Of a DNA stretch of 19,546 nucleotides, positions 14,349 to 19,546 are shown piece after piece (positions within the stretch are counted from its first letter, which is position 1; every line of letters begins with the position of its first letter). Where the stretch lies: contig JADZBR010000026.1 in NCBI GenBank assembly GCA_020852035.1, forward strand, positions 1 to 19,546, in the 5' to 3' direction. The notes under the pieces were generated by a model. The model saw only the letters and a program-made list of their open reading frames with translations. It had not been told where the DNA came from and searched no databases. The position numbers and the translations under genes are program-made. This DNA comes from Caulobacteraceae bacterium (GTDB taxonomy: Bacteria > Pseudomonadota > Alphaproteobacteria > Caulobacterales > Caulobacteraceae).

Positions 14349-14379
14349 CCTTCTCCCTCCTGTCGGAACACCTGATCGA

Positions 14380-14586
14380 ATGACCCCACGACCGCAATTC
14401 GCCTGCGCGCGATGCCACGGCCTCATTGAGCACACCTGCCCCTGCGGCCGAACGTCCGGCGCCTGGGCTTATGCCGAAGAGGTCATCATGCTGGGCGCCC
14501 GTCCGCTGGCCGCCAGCAAGCCGGCGCACGGCGCCGAGTCCCCGCTTGCCGCCCCCTCGACGAAGGTGGCGATCCAGCTATCGTGA
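14380..14586 (+). CDS. Possible small Cys-rich (zinc-ribbon-like) protein, 68 aa
   Basis: ATG 14380 opens a 68-codon frame with mostly GC-rich third positions. The N-terminal part has CARCHGLIEHTCPCG, a CxxC followed after nine residues by CxC, which could hold a metal ion. The rest is Ala/Pro-rich. There is no clear Shine-Dalgarno at 14380. An internal ATG 14488 has AAGAGG 5 nt upstream and would give only 32 aa without the cysteines. Shadow frames exist in all phases. Confidence 0.35.
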   Translation: MTPRPQFACARCHGLIEHTCPCGRTSGAWAYAEEVIMLGARPLAASKPAHGAESPLAAPSTKVAIQLS

Positions 14587-14619
14587 AAGGACCGGCCCAA
14601 TGCAGCGCCATCTTACGAA

Positions 14620-14634
14620 CCGAGAGGCTCTCGG
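14620..14634 (+). promoter_or_regulatory. Perfect palindrome over the RBS of the HTH gene
   Basis: CCGAGAGGCTCTCGG is a 15-bp perfect palindrome (7-bp arms, one central base) that abuts the ATG at 14635 and contains the GAGAGG ribosome binding site. It fits an autoregulatory operator or an RNA hairpin that hides the RBS. Confidence 0.45.
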
Positions 14635-14958
14635 ATGAACCAGACACCCAAGATCACCGGACGGGTTGTAGCCGCCGCGCGGGCGCTGGCCGGCGTCGGA
14701 CGCGCCGATTTCGCCGCCGCCGCGGGCATTGCGACCGACAAGCTCCGCGAGATCGAGGCGAGCGGCAGCGCGCGGGTGCGCGAGGCGCGGGACGCGGACG
14801 CGCTGCGCCGAGGTCTTGAGCACTATGGCGTTATCGTTCTGGACGAATCCGATGGCCTCGGCGCGGGCGTGCGCCTGAGATTCACCCGCCAGGACGTCCG
14901 CCAGCTAACCCGCCTGGAGAACGAGGGCGGGATTGTCGGCGCCGACGACGCACCCTGA
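14635..14958 (+). CDS. Small helix-turn-helix DNA-binding regulator, 107 aa
   Basis: Residues 8-48 form an XRE/Cro-like domain: ITGRVVAAARALAGVGRADF, then FAAAAGIATDKLREIEASGS as the helix-turn-helix. The C-terminal half (ALRRGLEHYGVIVLDESDG, then RLRFTRQDVRQLTRLENEGG) resembles the tail of short alphaproteobacterial regulators of this type. Length and pattern are complete. A perfect palindrome overlaps its RBS, suggesting self-control. Its 3' end overlaps the open frame of a broken transposase running the other way. No target gene is evident. Confidence 0.8.
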   Translation: MNQTPKITGRVVAAARALAGVGRADFAAAAGIATDKLREIEASGSARVREARDADALRRGLEHYGVIVLDESDGLGAGVRLRFTRQDVRQLTRLENEGGIVGADDAP

Positions 14959-15164
14959 CGCCAGGCATCGAAGGCAGACCTGCGCAGCGCCCTTCGAGGT
15001 TGTTTGTCGTCGGTATCGACGGCGACCGCTCATCCACGTCTCCGACACGTCGGTCGCAGAGATGCGCCCTGGCGGCGTAGTTCTCCACCACGTCGCCATA
15101 GATCGCGCGATCGCCTCTTCTCGGGGGCGCCGCGCCTGGCGGGCTCGCGGGCTCGCCTTTCAAA

Positions 15165-15508
15165 GTGCAACTGAAGCTCAGGCCCTCGGCGTGGACGAAC
15201 ACCCACACCGCCCGCGCATTGGACTTGATCCCCCGCTCGGCCAACTCCGAGGCCAGCCCCCGCAGCGTGAACGGCCCAGAGGCGATCCGCGCCCGCAGCC
15301 AGTCGGCGCACTCGCCAGACAGCGTCCGGGGCTTGTAACCTCCGATCTGGGCCGGAGCCACTGAACCCGTCTCAAGCTTGCGCCGGGTCCACTTCGACAC
15401 ACACGACGGCGCGATCCCCAACGCCGCGGCGATCTCTCGGTTCGTCTCACCCCGCGCCTTGCGCGCCAGCGCACGCTCGCGAAGATCCATCGAATACGGA
15501 GCCGTCAT
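15165..15508 (-). pseudogene. IS630-family transposase, N-terminal fragment
   Basis: ATG 15508 with GGGAGG 8 nt upstream begins MTAPYSMDLRERALARKARG, followed by the helix-turn-helix TNREIAAALGIAPSCVSKWT and a second winged-helix segment ending FVHAEGLSF. This is the DNA-binding half of IS630-type transposases. After about residue 114 the family similarity stops abruptly. The remaining frame (open to 14882, inside the HTH gene) has no DDE catalytic domain. A full-length enzyme would be roughly 330-350 aa, so the element cannot transpose itself. The 14959-15165 stretch beyond the break is unrecognised. Confidence 0.8.
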
Positions 15509-15594
15509 GTCCGCTGCCTCCCGCCAACAGACACGGTGAATCAGATCATCTCCCTCTTGGGAATCCAGATTCCGTCAAAAGACCGCACGCTCTA
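15509..15594 (-). mobile_element. Terminal end of the broken IS630-type element
   Basis: Upstream of the transposase start, the minus strand begins at 15594 with TAGAGCGTGCGGTC and contains the small palindrome GGAATC-TG-GATTCC. The TA at the outer edge fits the TA target duplication of IS630/Tc1-mariner elements. The matching opposite end was not found in the window. The outer TA is part of the stop codon of the FMN-binding gene. Confidence 0.6.
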
Positions 15595-16194
15595 GCCCCG
15601 CCCCGGATTGGCCGCCGCCATCCAGCCGGCCAGAGGGTCGCCGGCCAGCGCGCGCAGGCACTCGGCGAACACGTCGTCCCGGTCGGCCTGGCCCAGCTTG
15701 TAGCGCGGTATGGTGCTCAGCACGCGCGCCTCGAACCCCACCACGCCCCGCGCCAGCCGCGCGAACCGCTCGCCCATCTCGTCCGGCGACCAGGCGGCGG
15801 GCCCGCCGCCTTCGTGCGCCGCCGACTGCGCCCGCAGCAGCGCGTGGGTGAAGGCTTCGTCCTCCACGAACCTCAGCTCGACGTCGAACCGCGCCGCCGC
15901 ATAGTTCCACGACGGGGCCTGGGTGCGATCGCTCAGCCAGGAGGGCGAAATATAGCCGTGCGGTCCCAGCACCAGCACGCTCGCCTCCGGCTGCGCGCGC
16001 AGCGCCTCGACATGCGGGTTCGAGCGCGCGAAGTGGCCGCGGATCACTTCGCCAACCCCGTCGATCTGCAGCGGCAACAGCGTGGTGTGCAGCTCGCGCC
16101 CCGCCGAGATGACCCAGGCGAGCGGATAGGCGGCGAGCAGGTCGCGCGGCGCATGCCCCGTCGTTGCGGCGTCGGCCGCCGTGTCAGCTCCCAT
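15592..16194 (-). CDS. PaiB-like FMN-binding protein
   Basis: A 200-aa protein of the FMN-binding split-barrel PaiB family, annotated in Bacillus as a negative transcriptional regulator. Signature stretches are LLAAYPLAWVISAGREL near the N terminus, HFARSNPHVEAL, then GPHGYISPSWLSD and APSWNYAAARFDVEL, and the helical end GERFARLARGVVGFEARV. I start at ATG 16194, with GGAGAGG 6 nt upstream, not at the far upstream ATG of the same frame. The TAG stop is formed by the end of the IS630 element, so the last few residues (PGRG) may differ from the original protein. It is divergent from the peptide transporter. Confidence 0.88.
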   Translation of the reverse strand: MGADTAADAATTGHAPRDLLAAYPLAWVISAGRELHTTLLPLQIDGVGEVIRGHFARSNPHVEALRAQPEASVLVLGPHGYISPSWLSDRTQAPSWNYAAARFDVELRFVEDEAFTHALLRAQSAAHEGGGPAAWSPDEMGERFARLARGVVGFEARVLSTIPRYKLGQADRDDVFAECLRALAGDPLAGWMAAANPGRG

Positions 16195-16388
16195 GCGCGC
16201 CTCTCCTCGACCCACCCTGGGACGGATCGGGGCCGCCGCCGCCGCGCAGCGGGTCAAGTTGTTCGGCGCGGCGGCCAATCGGCGTGCGGCGCCCGGCCGC
16301 AAACCTGTCTGGCCCGATTTCGACCACGCGGAGCCCTCGTCCCGGTCTATGGTCACGCTCGCAGGCCATGCCCAAGGAGGACGCCGGC
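16195..16388. promoter_or_regulatory. Divergent promoter region, paiB-like / peptide transporter
   Basis: The 194 bp between the starts must carry both promoters. No clear -35/-10 pair or operator was found by eye. It ends in AAGGAGG (16374-16380), 8 nt before the transporter ATG. Confidence 0.4.
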
Positions 16389-17744
16389 ATGGCGACTTCA
16401 GACACCACGGCGGCGCGCCCTGGCCTCCCGGCCTTCCGCAACCACCCGCGCGGGCTGGTGGTGCTGTGCCTCACCCAGATGTGGGAGCGCTTCTCCTTCT
16501 ACGGCATGCGCGCGCTCTTGGTGCTCTATCTCACCGAGGAGCTGCTGCGCCCCGAGCGCGCCGGGCAGGTCCTCGGCTACGGCTGGCTGCGGGGCGGGCT
16601 GGAAAGCGTGTTCGGCCCGATGACGATCCAGGCGATGTCGTCGCAGATCTACGGCCTCTACGGCGGGCTCGTCTTCCTGACCCCGCTGATCGGCGGCCTC
16701 GTCGCCGACCGCTACCTGGGCCAGCGACGCGCGGTGTTCATCGGCGGCGCCCTGATCGCGCTCGGCCACATCCTGATGGCGTTCGACGCCACCTTCCTGC
16801 TGGCGCTGGTGGCCATCATCGTCGGCAGCGGGCTGTTCACGCCGGCGATCTCGGCGCAGGTGGGCGCGCTCTACGCGGCCGGCGACGACCGGCGCGACAC
16901 CGGCTACTCGCTGTTCTACGTGGGCATCAACATCGGCGCGACCGCCGCGCCGCTGATCTGCGGCACGGTGGGCGAGACGCTCGGCTGGCACCTGGGCTTC
17001 TCGCTGGCGGCGGCGGGCATGATCATGGGCCTCGCCGGCTACGCCGCCGGCGCCCGCTGGCTGCCGCCCGAGGCTCCGCCGACCCCGCCGGCTCCGCCGA
17101 CGCCGGGCGTGCGGTTCCCGCTGGCGGCCATGCTGGGGATCATGGCGGTCAGTTCGCTGTTCTGGGCGGCCTACGGACAGCTGGGCAATGTGATGAACTT
17201 CTGGCTGCGGGACGACAGCGACCTCTCCGTCTTCAGCGGCTTCGCGCTGAAGATCACCTGGTTCCAGTCGCTCAACCCGCTCTTCATCCTCCTGGGCACG
17301 CCGCTGGTGGTGGCGCTCTGGGCGCGCATGGCCCGCCGCGGACGCGAGCCGTCCACTCTCGTCAAGGTCGCCCTGGGCTGCGCCTTCCTCGCCGCCGCCT
17401 TCTGGCTGCTGGCCGGCGTGGCGGCGGTGACGGCCGGCGGCGGCAAGGCGCACTGGTCCTGGACGGTGCTCTCCATCGCCCTCCTGACCCTCGGCGAGCT
17501 CTATCTGGCGCCGCCCAGCTGGTCCTTGTTCTCCCGGCTCGCCCCACGGGGCCGCGAGACCCTGTTCATGGGGCTATGGCTGCTGCCGCTGTTCGTCGGC
17601 GGCTATCTCTCCGGCTTGGTCGGCGTTTTCTGGGAGACCACGTCGCACGAGGTCTTCTGGCTGCTGGTCGGAGGTCTCTCCGCCATCGGGGCGGCGGCCA
17701 CGCTTGTGCTCCGCCGCTTTCTCGCGCCCGTCGCGAGTCTCTAG
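16389..17744 (+). CDS. Proton-coupled oligopeptide transporter, POT/PTR2 family
   Basis: A 451-aa inner-membrane protein of the major facilitator superfamily that normally imports di- and tripeptides with protons. Markers are WERFSFYGMRALLVLYL in TM1, the loop GGLVADRYLGQRRAVFIGG, the PTR2 signature around TGYSLFYVGINIGATAAPL, and SLFWAAYGQLGNVMNFW at the start of the second half. About 12-14 helices; length is normal. The start ATG has a perfect AAGGAGG 8 nt upstream. The conserved ExxERF proton-coupling motif reads Q30-M-W-E33-R34-F35, so the first Glu is replaced by Gln. A Pro-rich linker (PPEAPPTPPAPPTPG) joins the two halves. Confidence 0.93.
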   Translation: MATSDTTAARPGLPAFRNHPRGLVVLCLTQMWERFSFYGMRALLVLYLTEELLRPERAGQVLGYGWLRGGLESVFGPMTIQAMSSQIYGLYGGLVFLTPLIGGLVADRYLGQRRAVFIGGALIALGHILMAFDATFLLALVAIIVGSGLFTPAISAQVGALYAAGDDRRDTGYSLFYVGINIGATAAPLICGTVGETLGWHLGFSLAAAGMIMGLAGYAAGARWLPPEAPPTPPAPPTPGVRFPLAAMLGIMAVSSLFWAAYGQLGNVMNFWLRDDSDLSVFSGFALKITWFQSLNPLFILLGTPLVVALWARMARRGREPSTLVKVALGCAFLAAAFWLLAGVAAVTAGGGKAHWSWTVLSIALLTLGELYLAPPSWSLFSRLAPRGRETLFMGLWLLPLFVGGYLSGLVGVFWETTSHEVFWLLVGGLSAIGAAATLVLRRFLAPVASL

Positions 17745-17903
17745 CTGCGCCCCATCGCCGGGCTTCGCCCCACATAGGCCGCGCGGGGCGTCCTCGCCGT
17801 GGGCCCTCGACGCCGTTCCCCTGTCTGGCGCACATAGGCGTCGAACCAGCCTTGGGGCCGCACCGGCGCCCAGGGCGTCGCGACACGGCTGCGGGAGGTC
17901 CGA
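17745..17903. other. Intergenic DNA with a CACATAGGC direct repeat
   Basis: This 159-bp spacer holds two copies of CACATAGGC, at 17771-17779 and 17831-17839, exactly 60 bp apart. No promoter or terminator was recognised. It ends with GGGAGG, the RBS of the next gene. Confidence 0.4.
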
Positions 17904-18743
17904 TTGGACGATTTTTCCGACTGGGTCGGCCGTAGCGAAACGGCCGACGACATGGCGACCGATGCGCCCCTGCGGGGCCTGGCGGCGCTGCTCGACCATG
18001 CCGAGCCGCCCTGGCCGACCGAGACCGCCCCGCCGCTGGCCCACTGGCTCTATTTCCTGCCGCGGGCGGCGCAATCGCAGATCGACCGCGACGGCCATCC
18101 CCGGCGCGGCGGGCTGCTGCCCCCCGTCCCGCTGCCGCGCCGTATGTGGGCCGGCGGCCGGCTGAGCTTCCTGCGGCCGATCCCGGTCGGCGCGGCGCTG
18201 CACCGGACCTCCACCATCCAGAATGTGCAGGCCAAGGAGGGCGCCTCGGGCCGGATGGTGTTCGTCACCGTTCGCCACCAGGTCGAGTCGGACGGCGACG
18301 AGGTGCTGGTCGAGGAGCAGGACATCGTCTACCGCGCCCCGCCCTCGCCCGGCGCGTCTGCGGCGCCCGCCCGGCCCGAGAACCCCATCGGGCCGGCCCG
18401 CCGCACCCGCCGCCACCTCGCCGACGAGACCCAGCTCTTCCGGTTCTCCGCTCTGACCTTCAATAGCCACCGCATCCACTACGACCGGCCCTACGCCACC
18501 GGCGAGGAAGGCTATCCGGGCCTGGTGGTGCAGGGCCCGTATCTGGCGACCCTGTTGATGCATCACGCGCTCGAGGAAATCGCCGGGACGCAGGTGCGCG
18601 ACTTCCGTTTCCGCGCCGAGCGCCCGGTGTTCGACGGCCAGCCGTTCGACCTCAACCTGGCGGATGCGCCCGGCGGCCTGAGCCTCTGGGTCTCCGACGC
18701 CGAGGGCCAGGCGGCGATGCGGGCGCAGATCGCCTTCGCTTGA
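17904..18743 (+). CDS. HTD2/MaoC-like hot-dog acyl-thioester dehydratase
   Basis: A 279-aa cytoplasmic protein resembling COG3777 (hydroxyacyl-thioester dehydratase type 2, mesaconyl-C4-CoA hydratase-like) proteins. The N-terminal hot-dog-like half has DWVGRSETADD, HWLYFLPRAAQSQI and RRMWAGGRLSF. The C-terminal half has the characteristic LTFNSHRIHYDRPYA and EGYPGLVVQGPYLATLLM, containing the conserved His and Asp region of the active site. It would hydrate or dehydrate an enoyl/3-hydroxyacyl-CoA. The start is TTG 17904 with GGAGG 5 nt upstream; starting at the next ATG would cut the conserved WVGR. No CoA ligase or dehydrogenase lies alongside in the window, so the pathway is unknown. Confidence 0.85.
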   Translation: MDDFSDWVGRSETADDMATDAPLRGLAALLDHAEPPWPTETAPPLAHWLYFLPRAAQSQIDRDGHPRRGGLLPPVPLPRRMWAGGRLSFLRPIPVGAALHRTSTIQNVQAKEGASGRMVFVTVRHQVESDGDEVLVEEQDIVYRAPPSPGASAAPARPENPIGPARRTRRHLADETQLFRFSALTFNSHRIHYDRPYATGEEGYPGLVVQGPYLATLLMHHALEEIAGTQVRDFRFRAERPVFDGQPFDLNLADAPGGLSLWVSDAEGQAAMRAQIAFA

Positions 18744-18750
18744 GGCCCGC

Positions 18751-18802
18751 TAGACCCTTTCCGGTTCAGGTGAAATCACCTGAACCGGATCAAAAGGGTC
18801 TA
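18751..18802. repeat. 52-bp TA-ended palindromic element 1
   Basis: Begins TAGACCC and ends GGGTCTA. The arms TAGACCCTTT-CCGGTTCAGGTGA and its complement pair almost throughout, with one 4-nt bulge (ATCA) on the right arm. Could be a miniature TA-targeting element or a bidirectional terminator between the dehydratase and the convergent sulfate-binding gene. Confidence 0.65.
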
Positions 18803-18813
18803 TCTTCAATAAT

Positions 18814-18865
18814 TAGAGCGCTACGGTCGCCGCAACCGGGGTCCACTTGCGGCTGTCGCGCTCTA
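18814..18865. repeat. 52-bp TA-ended palindromic element 2
   Basis: Begins TAGAGCGC and ends GCGCTCTA. The inner arms share GCCGCAA with a 3-nt length difference. Same length as element 1, 11 bp away. Its left end, TAGAGCGCTACGGTC, resembles the end of the broken IS630 element, TAGAGCGTGCGGTC. Its right-hand TA forms the stop codon of the sulfate-binding gene. Confidence 0.6.
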
Positions 18866-19546
18866 GCCCCGGTAGATCCGGTCGAACACGCCTCCGTCGG
18901 CGAAGTGCCTGGCCTGCGCCGCCTTCCAGCCGCCGAAATCGGCGATCGTGACCAGCTGCAGTTGCGGGAACTTGGCCGCGTGGCGCGCCGCCACCGCCGC
19001 GCTGCGCGGTCGGTAGTGATGCTTGGCGATGATCTCCTGGGCGTCCTCCTCGTAGAGCCCCTTCAGATAGGCCTCGGCCAGGGCCTGGGTGCCCTTGCGG
19101 GCGACCACAGTGTCGACCACCGCCACCGGCGGCTCCGCCAGGATCGAGAGCGACGGGGCGACGATCTCCGCCTTGTCGGGACCCAGTTCCTCAATGGCCA
19201 GGAAGGCTTCGTTCTCCCAGGCCAGCAGCACGTCGCCGATGCCCCGCTGCACGAAGGTGGTGGTCGAGCCCCGCGCCCCGGTGTCGAGCACCGGCACATG
19301 GCGGAACAACTCCTGCACGAAGGTCTGCGCCGCCGCATCGCCGCCGCTCCGCTGGGCGTAGGCCCAGGCGGCCAGGTAGTTCCAGCGCGCGCCGCCGGAG
19401 GTCTTCGGGTTCGGCGTGATCACCTCGACGCCGGGCCTGGTCCGGTCGCCCCAGTCGCGGCTCGCCTTCGGATTGCCCTGGCGCCCCAGGAACACGATGG
19501 TCGAGGTGTCGGGGCACGAGTTCTGCGGCAGGCGCGCCTGCCCGTC
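18863..19546 (-). CDS. sbp: Periplasmic sulfate-binding protein of an ABC importer, C-terminal 227 aa
   Basis: The gene runs off the right edge; the frame is open to the last base and the N terminus with its signal peptide is missing. It shows TSTIVFLGRQGNPKASRDW and the sulfate/thiosulfate-binding signature VITPNPKTSGGARWNYLAAW (NPKTSGGAR). It continues through TFVQRGIGDVLLAWENEA and ends FGGWKAAQARHFADGGVFDR. It would capture sulfate in the periplasm for a CysTWA-type permease. A residue pair before TSTIV is unusual: CPDTST where SPYTST is common. The internal GTG at 19495 is not the start. The TAG stop lies in palindromic element 2. Confidence 0.95.
   Translation of the reverse strand, partial: DGQARLPQNSCPDTSTIVFLGRQGNPKASRDWGDRTRPGVEVITPNPKTSGGARWNYLAAWAYAQRSGGDAAAQTFVQELFRHVPVLDTGARGSTTTFVQRGIGDVLLAWENEAFLAIEELGPDKAEIVAPSLSILAEPPVAVVDTVVARKGTQALAEAYLKGLYEEDAQEIIAKHHYRPRSAAVAARHAAKFPQLQLVTIADFGGWKAAQARHFADGGVFDRIYRG

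Noticed and set aside
12621..14370. EcfG (general stress) promoters for the small-gene cluster
   Set aside because: One GGAAC is present at 14365-14369, but no CGTT lies 16-17 nt downstream, and no other candidate was found.
16181..17935. 584-codon frame overlapping the peptide transporter
   Set aside because: Arg/Gly/Pro-rich shadow of the POT gene in another phase.

Overview
This is about 19.5 kb of very GC-rich DNA that looks like an alphaproteobacterium, most likely Caulobacteraceae (Caulobacter/Phenylobacterium type). The evidence is the base composition, a GTTC-N7-GTTC LexA box in front of recA (the alphaproteobacterial form), a six-gene Mrp/Pha antiporter operon with fused A and B subunits, and many 4-nt ATGA/GTGA gene overlaps. 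The family assignment is inference. Both ends cut through genes: recA on the left and a sulfate-binding protein on the right.

Layout. (1) 1-735: N-terminal part of recA (minus) with its SOS-regulated promoter. (2) 735-1123: no recognisable gene. (3) 1124-5083: a LysR regulator (minus) diverges from a likely operon of a small 3-His cupin, a DHA2-type MFS exporter and an exported alpha/beta hydrolase. The hydrolase has an excellent Shine-Dalgarno facing an ATA codon. (4) 5381-12502: a tandem universal stress protein (minus) diverges from mrpAB-C-D-E-F-G, a complete Na+(K+)/H+ antiporter operon with tightly overlapping genes. (5) 12503-14958: a string of very small and unassigned genes separated by strong hairpins. 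It holds micro-ORFs of 16-25 codons, basic proteins of 38 and 43 aa, an unknown 191/64-aa pair, a possible Cys-rich small protein and a 107-aa helix-turn-helix regulator. (6) 14882-15594: a broken IS630-family insertion sequence. (7) 15592-18743: a PaiB-like FMN-binding protein (minus) diverges from a POT/PTR2 peptide transporter, followed by an HTD2/MaoC-like hot-dog dehydratase. (8) 18751-19546: two adjacent 52-bp TA-ended palindromic elements, then the C-terminal part of a periplasmic sulfate-binding protein (minus).

How the parts work together. The Mrp complex exports Na+ or K+ in exchange for protons for pH and salt homeostasis, and the divergent stress protein fits a shared stress context. 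The LysR block looks like a locally controlled small-molecule processing and export unit with unknown substrate. The least explained part is 12.5-14.6 kb: two micro-ORFs share a R-A-G-x-[IL]-V-K-G core encoded by DNA matching at 21 of 24 positions, and three of the tiny ORFs are followed by a hairpin, directly for two of them and 34 nt downstream for the third. The other sequence-level oddities are QxxERF instead of ExxERF in the peptide transporter, and two gene stop codons formed by the TA-flanked end of a mobile-type element in the same local context.
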